Source: Pseudomonadota bacterium
GTDB taxonomy: Bacteria > Pseudomonadota > Gammaproteobacteria > Xanthomonadales > Xanthomonadaceae
Assembly: GCA_023390905.1 (NCBI GenBank)
Contig: JAEWBY010000008.1
Coordinates: 17,517-81,516, forward strand
Direction of reading: 5' to 3'
DNA: 64,000 nt
Below the pieces are notes generated by a model, which saw only the letters and a list, made by a program, of their open reading frames with translations, had not been told where the DNA came from and did not search any database. Below, piece after piece: positions 1 through 8,364 of this stretch. Within the stretch, counting starts at the first letter, position 1; each line of letters starts with the position of its first letter. The translations under genes were made by a program, and so were the position numbers.

Positions 1-2
1 AG

Positions 3-740
3 CCGATCCCCGATGCGTATCCGCGCGGCGGCTTCCTGCTGCTGTTCGATCCGCTGGACGGCAGTTCGAACATCGACGTCAACGTCTCGGTCGGCACGAT
101 CTTTTCGGTGCTGCGCTGTCCCGAAGGCGTCAGTTGCGCCGGAGACGAGCATTTCCTGCAACCGGGCCGGCAGCAGGTCGCGGCCGGGTACTGCATCTAC
201 GGGCCGAGCACGATGCTGGTGCTGACCACCGGCCGCGGCACACATGCCTTCACGCTCGATCGCGAACAGGGCGCCTTCGTGCTGACCCAGCGCGACATGC
301 GGATTCCCGAGGACACGCGCGAGTTCGCCATCAACATGTCGAACCAGCGCCACTGGGAAGCACCGATGCAGGCCTATGTGGCCGATCTGGTGGAAGGCCG
401 CGACGGTCCACGCGGCAAGGATTTCAACATGCGCTGGATCGCGAGCATGGTCGCCGACGTGCATCGCATCCTCACGCGCGGCGGCATCTTCATCTACCCG
501 TGGGACCGCAAGGATCCGGGCAAGGCCGGCAAGCTGCGCCTGATGTACGAGGCCAATCCGATGGGCCTGCTGGTCGAACAGGCCGGCGGCGCGGCAAGCA
601 CCGGGCGCGAAGCCATCCTTGATCTGCATCCGCATCACCTGCACCAGCGCGTGCCGGTGTTCCTGGGCTCGCGCAATGAGGTGCGCGCGGCCGAGGAATA
701 CCATCGGCAGCACGATCTGCGTCAATCGAAGATCGCATGA
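3..740 (+). CDS. fbp: Class I fructose-1,6-bisphosphatase, 3' part
   Basis: Hydrolyses fructose-1,6-bisphosphate to fructose-6-phosphate in gluconeogenesis, in the cytoplasm. The gene runs in from the left edge, so only the C-terminal 245 residues are visible and the start is missing; the class I enzyme is usually about 330 residues. The metal- and phosphate-binding motif DPLDGSSNID lies at visible residues 16-25. The C-terminal KLRLMYEANPMG segment, which carries a catalytic-site glutamate in this family, is at about 176-187. The frame is open from base 3 to the TGA at 738-740. It is convergent with the next gene. Confidence 0.95.
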   Translation, partial: PIPDAYPRGGFLLLFDPLDGSSNIDVNVSVGTIFSVLRCPEGVSCAGDEHFLQPGRQQVAAGYCIYGPSTMLVLTTGRGTHAFTLDREQGAFVLTQRDMRIPEDTREFAINMSNQRHWEAPMQAYVADLVEGRDGPRGKDFNMRWIASMVADVHRILTRGGIFIYPWDRKDPGKAGKLRLMYEANPMGLLVEQAGGAASTGREAILDLHPHHLHQRVPVFLGSRNEVRAAEEYHRQHDLRQSKIA

Positions 741-784
741 GCGGCGGTCGCGTGTCCGTCATGGCACGCGAGGATCACCGGGGA

Positions 785-1342
785 TTACGAGGGGTCTTCG
801 TTCGCGTAGCGACGCACGCGGCCGGCGTCGCAATCCTGCCGCAGGCGACGCAGCGCCTGTTCGGCGCCGCCCACGATAAGCGGCGCGGGCACGGCCAGCA
901 TCAGGTTGAGCGGCAGGCCGAATTCCTCCACCGCCCATCCGGCCGCGTCCACTTCACCGCCGGGCCCGATCGCATCCGGATGCCGTTGGCGGATCCGCTC
1001 GGCAAAGCTGCCGCGTTCGGGGAGATAGCCATATACGGGCTTGCCGAGGGCGATCGCGTAGCCGGCTTCGAAGCAGGTGCCGCTGTCCGGTTCGGGCCCG
1101 CGGAAGAAATCGAGATTGGCGAGCACGGCGTCCGCCCGGCGGATGAGGCCGATGTTGGCGCGATAGATCCAGTGCGCCTGATCCGCCGCCGAGGTGATAT
1201 GCGGCGGCACCGATTGATCCAGCGGGAACAACCCTTCAAACCCGTATTGCGCGCAGAGCTGTTTGAGGCTTGCGCCGTGTGCGTTGGCGTCAGGCCGGAA
1301 GACGTCCGGACCTGCCAGATAAATCGATCGGATCATCGTCAT
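785..1342 (-). CDS. Nucleoside 2-deoxyribosyltransferase family protein
   Basis: 185 residues, close to the usual length of the family, which moves 2-deoxyribose between nucleobases or hydrolyses nucleoside 5'-phosphates. The N-terminal IYLAGPDVF segment (residues 7-15) fits the nucleotide-binding strand. DSGTCFEAG (86-94) fits the catalytic DxGTxxExG motif, with Glu92 as the likely nucleophile. No signal peptide is seen, so it should be cytoplasmic. A second possible start is the ATG at 1334-1336 (MIRS), two codons downstream; neither has a strong ribosome binding site. Family membership is firm by motif; substrate and exact reaction are not known. Confidence 0.8.
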   Translation of the reverse strand: MTMIRSIYLAGPDVFRPDANAHGASLKQLCAQYGFEGLFPLDQSVPPHITSAADQAHWIYRANIGLIRRADAVLANLDFFRGPEPDSGTCFEAGYAIALGKPVYGYLPERGSFAERIRQRHPDAIGPGGEVDAAGWAVEEFGLPLNLMLAVPAPLIVGGAEQALRRLRQDCDAGRVRRYANEDPS

Positions 1343-1439
1343 CCAAGGAATGCTCCGGACGAGCAGCCGCCCGGACCGGCAGGCATGTTAAACGCCCGCG
1401 CGGCTTTCATCGATGCCTGCGCAAGCCGGATCGCGTGCG

Positions 1440-2516
1440 CTAGAACAACTCGCCCTGCATCGATGCCGTGCGCGGCGGAACAAACTGGCTGGTGTCCAGA
1501 TCCTGATGCTTGTGGCGTTCGAAGCCCAACCGTCGATAGGCGAGCTTGAACCGCCGCGCGAGGAGATTGGCGTAGACACCTTCTCCACTGAGCCGCTTGC
1601 CGAAATGTGCGTCGTAATCCTTGCCGCCGCGCAGTTGCTGGATCGTGCTCATGACATGCGCGGCGCGATCGGGCACGTGCGTCTGCAGCCAGTCGCGGAA
1701 CAGTGGCGAGACTTCATGCGGCAGTCGCAGCAGCACATAACCGGCGGCATCGGCGCCTGCATCACGTGCTGCTTCCAGCACGGCCTCGAGTTCTGCATCG
1801 TTCACCCACGGAATGACGGGCGCGAACATCACGCCGACCGGCACGCCCGCGGCAGTGAGCCGGCGCATGGCGCGCAACCGGGCATGCGGCGCCGAGGCGC
1901 GGGGCTCCAGCCGCGATGACAATGAATTGTCCAGGGTGGTGATGGAGAAATACACCTGCACCAGATTGTCCGCAGCCAATGGCGCCAGCAGGTCCAGATC
2001 GCGTTCGACGAGCGCATTCTTGGTGATCAGGGAAAACGGATGACGGGCTTCGGCGAGCACTTCGATGACCCGGCGGGTCAATTGCAGTTTGCGTTCGATC
2101 GGCTGGTAGGCATCGGTATTGATGCCGAGCGCGATCGGGCTGGGTTGATACCCACGCTTCGCCAGTTCCTTGCGCAGCAGTTCCGGCGCGTTGGTCTTGG
2201 CGAAAATGCGGGTTTCGAAATCCAGGCCCGGCGACAGATCCAGATACGCATGCGAGGGCCGCGCAAAGCAGTAGGAGCATCCGTGCTCGCAGCCGCGATA
2301 CGGATTCAGGGATTGGGAGAACGGAATATCCGGAGACTGGTTGCGGCTGATGATGCTGCGCGCCTGTTCCTCGATGATCTGCGTGCGCGGGGCCGATTCG
2401 ATCTCGTCCTCGCGATCGCGCTCATGCCAGCCGTCGTCTTCCGCCTGCGCCGTGGTGACTGCGTACCGGCCTGGCAGGTAGCCGGTCGATCCTCGCCCTT
2501 TGATGGCCTCGCCCAT
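1440..2516 (-). CDS. PA0069-family radical SAM protein
   Basis: A 358-residue protein with the cluster-binding motif CEHGCSYC at residues 76-83 (Cys76, Cys80, Cys83). The spacing is CX3CX2C, so a [4Fe-4S] cluster and S-adenosylmethionine radical chemistry are expected. The open frame extends a long way upstream, but the part before residue 1 here is low-complexity and overlaps the divergent cardiolipin synthase gene. The start MGEAIKGRGS was chosen because it resembles the N-terminal GRGS segment of this family; a GTG five codons upstream is an alternative. The substrate of the PA0069 family is not known to me. Confidence 0.85.
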   Translation of the reverse strand: MGEAIKGRGSTGYLPGRYAVTTAQAEDDGWHERDREDEIESAPRTQIIEEQARSIISRNQSPDIPFSQSLNPYRGCEHGCSYCFARPSHAYLDLSPGLDFETRIFAKTNAPELLRKELAKRGYQPSPIALGINTDAYQPIERKLQLTRRVIEVLAEARHPFSLITKNALVERDLDLLAPLAADNLVQVYFSITTLDNSLSSRLEPRASAPHARLRAMRRLTAAGVPVGVMFAPVIPWVNDAELEAVLEAARDAGADAAGYVLLRLPHEVSPLFRDWLQTHVPDRAAHVMSTIQQLRGGKDYDAHFGKRLSGEGVYANLLARRFKLAYRRLGFERHKHQDLDTSQFVPPRTASMQGELF

Positions 2517-2573
2517 CGAGTGATCGTGCACCAGGGGCGTCTCAAGTTCTGTGACTGCGAATAGAATCCGCTC

Positions 2574-4028
2574 ATGGCGGAAATCCTGAATAGCTGGTGG
2601 GACGCGCTGCGCGCGGTCCCCAATCTCGGCACTTGGCTGGTCCTGGCCTGGTTGCTGTACCTGATCCCGCTGTGCGGGTGGATCGTGCTGCAGAAGCGCG
2701 AGCCGGTCGCGACGCTGAGCTGGGTGCTCTCGCTGTCGCTGCTGCCCTACATCGGTTACCTGATCTATTTCCTGCTGGGGCCGCAGAAGATCAAGCGCCA
2801 GCAGTTGCGGCGGCACCAATCGCGCAGCGGACTCGAAACCTACGAGGTGTTCTGCCCCGTGGATGAGGACTGCGGCGAACTGGCGATGCTCGCCCAGACC
2901 ACGACCGGCCTTCCGCCTTCCACCGCCACTTCGGTGCAGTTGCTGGTCGATGGTTCTTCCACCTACCAGGCGATCATCGACGCAGTGCTCGGCGCGGAAA
3001 ACCATATCCATCTCGAGTACTACATCTACAACCCGGATCGCTGCGGCCGGCGTTTGCTGGAGGCGTTGATCCAGAAAGCGCGCGAAGGCGTGAAGGTCCG
3101 CCTGTTGCTGGATGCGGTGGGCTCATCGAAGGTGGGCCGCAGGTTCCTGAAACCCCTGCATGACGCCGGTGGAGAAACGGCGTGGTTCCACCCTACCCGC
3201 CTGCGGCCTTTCACCCGCCCCTGGGTCAACCTGCGCACCCACCGCAAGATCGTCGTGGTGGACGGACGCATTGCATTCACCGGCGGCATCAACATCACCG
3301 ATGAAGAAGACGAATCGCTGCGCCACGACGCATACCGCGACATGCACCTGCGGCTGGAAGGCGAAGTGGTGCGCAGTGTGCAACAGGTGTTCGTGGAGGA
3401 CTGGGTCTATGCCAGTGGCCACCAGCGCAAGGATTTCCACGGCACGCGCCTGTGGAGCGCGACGGATGCCGATATCAGCGGTGGCATCCATGCGCAGACC
3501 CTGGTATCCGGGCCGGATTCCTCGTGGGAGCCCATCCATCGATTGATGGTGGCCGCGATCCACGAAGCGCGCTCGCGCGTGTGGCTGGTAACGCCCTACT
3601 TCGTTCCGGGCGAAGCCGCGCGGATGGCACTGACGTCGGCGGCGCTCGGTGGCCTGGACGTGCGGTTGCTGGTGCCACGGGTCAGTGACTCGCTCCTGGT
3701 CACGCTGGCCGCGCGCTCCTATTTCGACGAGCTGCTCGCCGCCGGCGTCAAGGTCTACGAATACGGGCCGCGGATGATGCACAGCAAGGCATTGCTGTGC
3801 GATGAGGCGCTGGCGATCATCGGCAGCGCCAATTTCGATCACCGCAGTTTCCGCCTGAATTTCGAGCTGTCGATGCTGTTCCGTGATCGCGGGCTGGCGG
3901 GAAAGCTGGCGCAGTTGCTGGAGGGCGAGTTCGCCATTTCGCGGCCCGTGGATCCCGAGCGCCGGCGTTCGCTCTGGCGGCATCGGCTGCCGGAAGCGCT
4001 GGCGCGGCTCACTTCGCCATTACTGTGA
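2574..4028 (+). CDS. cls: Cardiolipin synthase, phospholipase D type
   Basis: Joins phosphatidylglycerol molecules into cardiolipin at the inner membrane. The 484 residues begin with two hydrophobic segments (about 18-37 and 45-65), as in bacterial ClsA. Two HKD motifs of the phospholipase D superfamily follow: His223/Lys225/Asp230 (HRKIVVVDGRIAFTGG) and His403/Lys405/Asp410 (HSKALLCDEALAIIGSANFD). Length and domain order are normal for the family. It diverges from the radical SAM gene with a 57-bp gap. The ribosome binding site is weak (AGAATCC upstream). Confidence 0.95.
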   Translation: MAEILNSWWDALRAVPNLGTWLVLAWLLYLIPLCGWIVLQKREPVATLSWVLSLSLLPYIGYLIYFLLGPQKIKRQQLRRHQSRSGLETYEVFCPVDEDCGELAMLAQTTTGLPPSTATSVQLLVDGSSTYQAIIDAVLGAENHIHLEYYIYNPDRCGRRLLEALIQKAREGVKVRLLLDAVGSSKVGRRFLKPLHDAGGETAWFHPTRLRPFTRPWVNLRTHRKIVVVDGRIAFTGGINITDEEDESLRHDAYRDMHLRLEGEVVRSVQQVFVEDWVYASGHQRKDFHGTRLWSATDADISGGIHAQTLVSGPDSSWEPIHRLMVAAIHEARSRVWLVTPYFVPGEAARMALTSAALGGLDVRLLVPRVSDSLLVTLAARSYFDELLAAGVKVYEYGPRMMHSKALLCDEALAIIGSANFDHRSFRLNFELSMLFRDRGLAGKLAQLLEGEFAISRPVDPERRRSLWRHRLPEALARLTSPLL

Positions 4029-4090
4029 GCGCGCCCGCTTCCGCACCTGGCCGGACGTTGTAAACTCGCGCCGTCACGCGGAGGACTCCC

Positions 4091-4357
4091 ATGTACTGGC
4101 TCTATCTGCTGTTCGCCCTGGGTGCGCTGGTCATGTCGATGCAGACCACGTCGGCGTTGTGGTTGTCGGCGTGCCTGCTTGCCGCACTGGGCTTCTTCAT
4201 CGCGTGGATGATGGGTCTGTATGCGGCGCGCATCGGTTCGCGCCAGCGCGACGAATCGCAGATGATCGATCCGGCCGAATTGCGCCGCCTGCGCGAACTG
4301 GCCGAGGCGCGCAAGCAGGCCGGTCAGGCATCGTCCGCGGAGCCGCCGTCGCTGTGA
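4091..4357 (+). CDS. Small inner-membrane protein, unknown function
   Basis: An 88-residue protein with two hydrophobic segments (about 3-17 and 20-43) and then a charged tail rich in Arg, Glu and Ala (about 50-75) that is probably helical and cytoplasmic. A good ribosome binding site (GGAGG at 4080-4084) precedes the ATG. It sits between cls and pdxJ, with its TGA touching a possible GTG start of pdxJ, so translation of the two may be linked. I do not recognise the family. Confidence 0.7.
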   Translation: MYWLYLLFALGALVMSMQTTSALWLSACLLAALGFFIAWMMGLYAARIGSRQRDESQMIDPAELRRLRELAEARKQAGQASSAEPPSL

Positions 4358-4383
4358 GTCGATCGTCCGGGCCGGCCTCCGGC

Positions 4384-5163
4384 ATGACCGCGCTGAGCGT
4401 CAACGTCAACAAGATCGCAGTGCTGCGCAACTCGCGCGGTGGTGATGAACCCGATGTACTGCGCGCGGCGCGTGCGTGTCTGTATGCCGGCGCGCACGGG
4501 ATCACCGTGCATCCGCGTCCGGATCAGCGTCATGTGCGTGCGGCGGATGTCGACGGGCTGGCGCAGTTGACACGTGAAACCGGTGTCGAGCTGAACCTGG
4601 AAGGCAATCCGTTCGCACCCGCACGCGAAGGCTACCCCGGCTTCCTCGCGCTGTGCGAACGCGCGCGGCCGGCGCAGGCAACGCTCGTGCCCGATGGTGA
4701 CGGCCAGATCACCTCCGATCATGGGTTCGATTTCGATCGCGACGGCGAACGCCTGCGCCCGTTGATCCACACACTCAAATCGTATGGCTGCCGCGTCAGC
4801 GTGTTCGTGGATGCCGGCTGTCCTTCACTGGAAACGGCGGCACGCATCGGTGCCGATCGCATCGAGATCTATACCGGCCCGTACGCCGAAGCCATGGCGG
4901 CCGGTGACGCCGACGCTGAGCTCGCACGCTGTCGGCACACGGCGCGACAGGCGCAATCGCTGGGCATGGGCGTCAATGCCGGTCACGATCTGAGCCAGGC
5001 CAATCTGCAGGAATTCCTGGAGTCCGTGCCGGACGTGCTGGAGGTTTCGATCGGTCACGCGCTGATCGCCGAAGCGCTATACGCCGGTCTGCATCGCACC
5101 GTGCAGAACTATCTGGCGATCCTGGAAGCCGCGCGTGCTGCGCACGCACGGCCGTCGAACTAG
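4384..5163 (+). CDS. pdxJ: Pyridoxine 5'-phosphate synthase
   Basis: Condenses 1-deoxy-D-xylulose 5-phosphate with 3-amino-2-oxopropyl phosphate to make pyridoxine 5'-phosphate, the last ring-forming step of DXP-dependent vitamin B6 synthesis. The 259 residues open with LSVNVNKIAVLRNSRGG and continue with GITVHPRPDQRHVR, ELNLEGNP and a late GHALIAEALYAGL, all characteristic of this TIM-barrel enzyme. The ATG at 4384 matches the family N terminus. An in-frame GTG at 4354, overlapping the previous stop codon as GTGA and following GGAG at 4339-4342, is an alternative start 10 codons upstream. The gene is convergent with the exbD-like gene that ends 5 bp after it. Confidence 0.95.
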   Translation: MTALSVNVNKIAVLRNSRGGDEPDVLRAARACLYAGAHGITVHPRPDQRHVRAADVDGLAQLTRETGVELNLEGNPFAPAREGYPGFLALCERARPAQATLVPDGDGQITSDHGFDFDRDGERLRPLIHTLKSYGCRVSVFVDAGCPSLETAARIGADRIEIYTGPYAEAMAAGDADAELARCRHTARQAQSLGMGVNAGHDLSQANLQEFLESVPDVLEVSIGHALIAEALYAGLHRTVQNYLAILEAARAAHARPSN

Positions 5164-5168
5164 GGCAG

Positions 5169-5561
5169 TCAGTCGCGCCAGCTGACCTGGCGGATACCGG
5201 CGCCGTGCACGCGGCCCAGTGCCGCCACGACCTGTTGATAGTCGGCCTCGGGTGAGGCGGAAATCGTCAGGACCATGCGCGGATCACTGTGCACTGCGTC
5301 TTCGAGCCGGACCGAGAGATCCGCCGGCGACAGCTCCCGCTGATCCAGTCGCAGTGCACCGTTGGCTGCGATATCCAGATCCACGATGCGCGGCTTGAGC
5401 GGGGGCGGTGGCGCGGCCTGCGGCAGGGACAACTGCAGGGGCCTGGACAGCATCGGCGCGGTGACCATGAAGATGATCAGCAGGACCAGCATGACATCGA
5501 CCAGCGGCGTGACGTTCATTTCCGCCAGGGCGGCGGGACGTTCGGAAGCGGAGAAAGCCAT
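5169..5561 (-). CDS. ExbD/TolR-family protein (third exbD copy)
   Basis: A 130-residue biopolymer transport protein of the ExbD/TolR family. These proteins work with an ExbB/TolQ ring to couple the proton gradient to TonB or Tol. It has a short cytoplasmic head, one membrane segment (about 22-37) with the essential aspartate at position 22 in NVTPLVDVML, then a periplasmic domain. The start is fixed by AAGGAG seven bases before the ATG. It follows exbD1 and exbD2 on the same strand but is cut off from them by 238 bp and a strong terminator. It is more diverged than those two and lacks their conserved SSG-PMA head, so it may serve a different motor. Confidence 0.9.
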   Translation of the reverse strand: MAFSASERPAALAEMNVTPLVDVMLVLLIIFMVTAPMLSRPLQLSLPQAAPPPPLKPRIVDLDIAANGALRLDQRELSPADLSVRLEDAVHSDPRMVLTISASPEADYQQVVAALGRVHGAGIRQVSWRD

Positions 5562-5749
5562 GGCGCACTCCTTTCGCGGTGGGTCGCGCCCAACGTAAAC
5601 CCGCCCGGCGTGTGCGCGCAAGGGCCGGCCCGATGCCTTTCGTCCCCGAGCCCATCCTCGGCACCACAGCGGGGCCATCGGGTCGGGTATCGACCGGACG
5701 CATCCGCGTGCGGCCCACCGATTGTGGGTGAGTCGCTGTCGCTGGCCCC

Positions 5750-5777
5750 AAAAAAAACGCCGCCCGGAGGCGGCGTT
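5750..5777 (-). terminator. Rho-independent terminator after exbD2
   Basis: On the minus strand a 9-bp stem (AACGCCGCC with GGCGGCGTT, loop CGGA) is followed by a run of eight T. It lies just downstream of exbD2 and before the third exbD copy, so it should end the tonB-exbB-exbD1-exbD2 transcript. Confidence 0.85.
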
Positions 5778-5799
5778 ACAAGGTTGGCGTCACTGCGTA

Positions 5800-6210
5800 T
5801 TACTGTACGAAACCGATCTTCTGCATCTGCGCGTTCTTGGCCGCGGCCAGCACTTTCGCCATCACGTCGTACTGGGCGTCCGCGTTGGCGTCGATGCGCA
5901 GCTCCGGTTGGTTGGTCGGGTCGCGCTGGACCTCGGTTTCCATCCGCTGCTGCAGATCACGCACGTTGACCGGCGAGTTGTTCCAGTACACCGTGCCACC
6001 GGCATCGATCCGCAGATCGATCGGCGGCGGCGGTTCGCGCAACTGCGGCGGCGGGTTGATGACCCGCTGCGGCAGCGCGACGTCGATGGGGTACGTCATG
6101 ATCGGCGCGGTCACGATGAAGATGATGAGCAGCACCAGCATCACGTCGACCAGCGGCGTGACGTTAATGTCGGCCATCGGGCCCTTGCTTCCACCACTGC
6201 TGAATGCCAT
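5800..6210 (-). CDS. exbD2: Biopolymer transport protein ExbD2
   Basis: A 136-residue ExbD-family subunit of the TonB motor. The N terminus MAFSSGGSKGPMADINVTPLVDVML holds the transmembrane aspartate at position 22 and one membrane helix (about 22-40). The remainder is the periplasmic domain. It is the last gene of the tonB-exbB-exbD1-exbD2 run, three bases after exbD1, and is followed by a strong terminator. In Xanthomonas campestris the matching exbD2 is reported as dispensable for iron uptake but needed for some plant responses; whether that holds here is inference. Confidence 0.95.
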   Translation of the reverse strand: MAFSSGGSKGPMADINVTPLVDVMLVLLIIFIVTAPIMTYPIDVALPQRVINPPPQLREPPPPIDLRIDAGGTVYWNNSPVNVRDLQQRMETEVQRDPTNQPELRIDANADAQYDVMAKVLAAAKNAQMQKIGFVQ

Positions 6211-6213
6211 GGC

Positions 6214-6642
6214 TTACTGCCCCTTCTCTTTGGTGGCGACGTAGCCGATATCCAGCATGCCCTGGCTCTGCGCGATCTTGGTCACTTCCGCGATCGTGCC
6301 CATCTTGGTGGTGCGATCACCACGCAGGTTGAGCTTGGGCTGCGGTTGGAGCTGCGCGGTGCTGGACAGGCGCGATTCCAGGATTTCCTTGGTGATCGCT
6401 TCGTCGTTCCAGTACAGCGAACCATCTTCCTTCACCGACACCGTGATCGGCGGAACTGGCGGAGCCACCTTGTCATCTTCGCTCTGCACGAGGTTGGCCT
6501 CGGGCAGTTCGATCTTGACCTTGTGCGACATCAGCGGCGCAGTGATGATGAAGATGATCAGCAGCACCAACATCACGTCCACGAGGGGCGTGACGTTGAT
6601 TTCGGCCATCGGGCCACCGCTATTACCACTACTGAAAGCCAT
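6214..6642 (-). CDS. exbD: Biopolymer transport protein ExbD1
   Basis: A 142-residue ExbD subunit of the inner-membrane ExbB-ExbD proton channel that energises TonB. Asp22 in INVTPLVDVML is the conserved proton-carrying residue, within a single helix (about 22-40). The periplasmic domain follows. Its first 36 residues are nearly identical to those of exbD2, so the pair looks like a tandem duplication. It lies 47 bp downstream of exbB and three bases before exbD2, in one operon. Confidence 0.95.
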   Translation of the reverse strand: MAFSSGNSGGPMAEINVTPLVDVMLVLLIIFIITAPLMSHKVKIELPEANLVQSEDDKVAPPVPPITVSVKEDGSLYWNDEAITKEILESRLSSTAQLQPQPKLNLRGDRTTKMGTIAEVTKIAQSQGMLDIGYVATKEKGQ

Positions 6643-6689
6643 ACGGGCTCCGTTACTTAATCGATATGCCTGGGACTACCGCTTCCGGC

Positions 6690-7448
6690 TCAGCGCACGC
6701 GCGAGCCGGTGGCGAAGAAGTCGTGCAGATCGTGGGCGAACGAATCGAACTTGGCGATCGTCGTGCTGTTGGTCTTGCTGAAGAAGTTGTAGGCGAACAC
6801 GGCCGGGATCGCGACGAACAGACCGATGGCGGTCATGATCAGCGCTTCACCCACCGGGCCGGCAACGGCGTCGATGGAGGCCTGGCCGGTGGCGCCGATG
6901 CGGATCAGGGCGCCGTAGATGCCCCACACCGTACCCAGCAGACCCACGAACGGCGCGGTCGCACCGACGGTCGCCAGCAGCGTCATGCCGCTCTGCAGGC
7001 GCGAGCTTTCGCGGGTCACGGCCTGGCGCAGGGCGCGGTCCACGAACTCCGAACGGCTCAGGCTTTCACCCAGGCCCGAACCGCCTTCGGCGCGCTGGTG
7101 GTGCGCGGCGGCCTGGGCAGCGTCGAGGGCGATCTTGGAGAACGGCTCGTTTTTCGGCTGTTCTTCCATCAGGCGGATGGCGTCCTGCGCATTCGGGGTT
7201 TCCCAGAAGGCGCTGGTGACGCGGTCAGCCTGGCCCTTCAGGCGGGCGCTCTTCAGCGCATTGATGACGGTCCAGTACCAGGACATGGCCGACATGGCGA
7301 CCAGGATGAGCAACACGGCCCAGGAGACGGCGTACTCGCCCGGCTTCTGCACCATTTCGGTGATCAGGTGCTCGAAGCCCATGTTGGTGAGGGCACTCGC
7401 GGCGTTGTTGCCCCCGGCTGCGGCGGCGATGATGGTTTCCTGCAGCAT
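6690..7448 (-). CDS. exbB: TonB-system proton channel subunit ExbB
   Basis: A 252-residue MotA/TolQ/ExbB-family protein. It has a hydrophobic segment at about 35-55, a large cytoplasmic part, and two closely spaced helices near the C terminus (the second within VGEALIMTAIGLFVAIPAVFAYNFF). The stretch TLLATVGATAPFVGLLGTVWGIYGAL is the ExbB/TolQ signature. ExbB forms the pentameric ring that surrounds ExbD. A ribosome binding site AAGGT lies eight bases before the ATG. It sits between tonB and exbD1, as in Xanthomonas. Confidence 0.95.
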   Translation of the reverse strand: MLQETIIAAAAGGNNAASALTNMGFEHLITEMVQKPGEYAVSWAVLLILVAMSAMSWYWTVINALKSARLKGQADRVTSAFWETPNAQDAIRLMEEQPKNEPFSKIALDAAQAAAHHQRAEGGSGLGESLSRSEFVDRALRQAVTRESSRLQSGMTLLATVGATAPFVGLLGTVWGIYGALIRIGATGQASIDAVAGPVGEALIMTAIGLFVAIPAVFAYNFFSKTNSTTIAKFDSFAHDLHDFFATGSRVR

Positions 7449-7527
7449 GACGCTTACCTTTGTTTAAGTGTGTTGATTGAGTTGGAAGTGTTGCGGGTTA
7501 CGAAATCGGATGACGCGACGGGACGGC

Positions 7528-8202
7528 TCAGCCGCCCATCTTGAAGTCCACGGGAACGCGGACGCGGCCGGCGGCCTTCTGGCCATTGACGACCGACGGG
7601 TTGAAGCGCCACTTGCGGGCGGCTTCCATCGCCGCGCGGTCCAGGTCGCGATTGCGGCTGGACTTCTCGACGGAGACGTTGGTGACATTGCCACTGGCGT
7701 CGACGTCGATGATGAGGATGACCGTGCCTTCGATGCCGGCGCGGGCGGCGGCCGGCGGATAACGCGGCGGGTTCATGTTCTTGGACGAGATGTCCACGCT
7801 CGCGCCGATGTCGGCGACGGGCGCCGGCGGCGCGGGCGGGGCCGGCGGCTGATAGACGTCCTGCGGACGCGGCTCGGCCACTTCGATCGGCGGTGCTTCC
7901 GGCGGCGGCGGCAGCGGCGTGGTCTTGGGCGGCGCCAGGTTCTTGACCGGCGGCGGCGGGGTGTCCTGCTTCGGCGGCGGCGGCGGCGGCGGGGGCGGCG
8001 GCGGCGGCGCGTCGATGATGGTCACCACCACGCGATCCTTCTGTTCCTTTTCCGCCGGCGGCGCGACCGCCGGAATGAGCAGCAGCAGCAGCGCGGCCGC
8101 GTGCAACGCGATCACGAAGGCAATGCCGATGATTCGGGGCCAGTTGAGGCCTTTGTCCTCTTCTTCTTCCCGATACCGATTGATGACCAGTTGTTCAGCC
8201 AT
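7528..8202 (-). CDS. tonB: Energy transducer TonB
   Basis: A 224-residue TonB that carries proton-motive energy from ExbBD to outer-membrane TonB-dependent receptors. Domains in order: a charged cytoplasmic head (1-22), one membrane helix (about 23-45), a long proline-rich periplasmic spacer (66-128) that includes 12 prolines in a row at 66-77, and a TonB C-terminal domain (about 146-222) with PRYPPAAARAGIEG and AARKWRFNP. The proline run is encoded by a near-pure GGC/GGG repeat on the plus strand. It is first in the tonB-exbB-exbD1-exbD2 operon. No Fur box was seen upstream. Confidence 0.97.
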   Translation of the reverse strand: MAEQLVINRYREEEEDKGLNWPRIIGIAFVIALHAAALLLLLIPAVAPPAEKEQKDRVVVTIIDAPPPPPPPPPPPPKQDTPPPPVKNLAPPKTTPLPPPPEAPPIEVAEPRPQDVYQPPAPPAPPAPVADIGASVDISSKNMNPPRYPPAAARAGIEGTVILIIDVDASGNVTNVSVEKSSRNRDLDRAAMEAARKWRFNPSVVNGQKAAGRVRVPVDFKMGG

Positions 8203-8364
8203 GCGCCAATGAACTCAATGTTGGGGCTGGACGCCCGAGCGTCCGCATCGTATTAGGCCCCCGGACGAGCATTTCGTCAGGGGGAACTCCCAGCTTATAA
8301 CATTCCGCGGGCGCAAAACCATCAATTTGTGAGGTTTTTTGACCCGTGGCGTCATCGTTTTCCG

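Noticed and set aside
2517..3011. N-terminal extension of the radical SAM frame
   Set aside because: It overlaps the divergent cardiolipin synthase gene, is low in complexity, and the family-like start lies at 2516.
8203..8364. Fur box upstream of tonB
   Set aside because: No 19-bp inverted repeat of the GATAAT type was seen; only a -10-like TTATAAG at 8294-8300.
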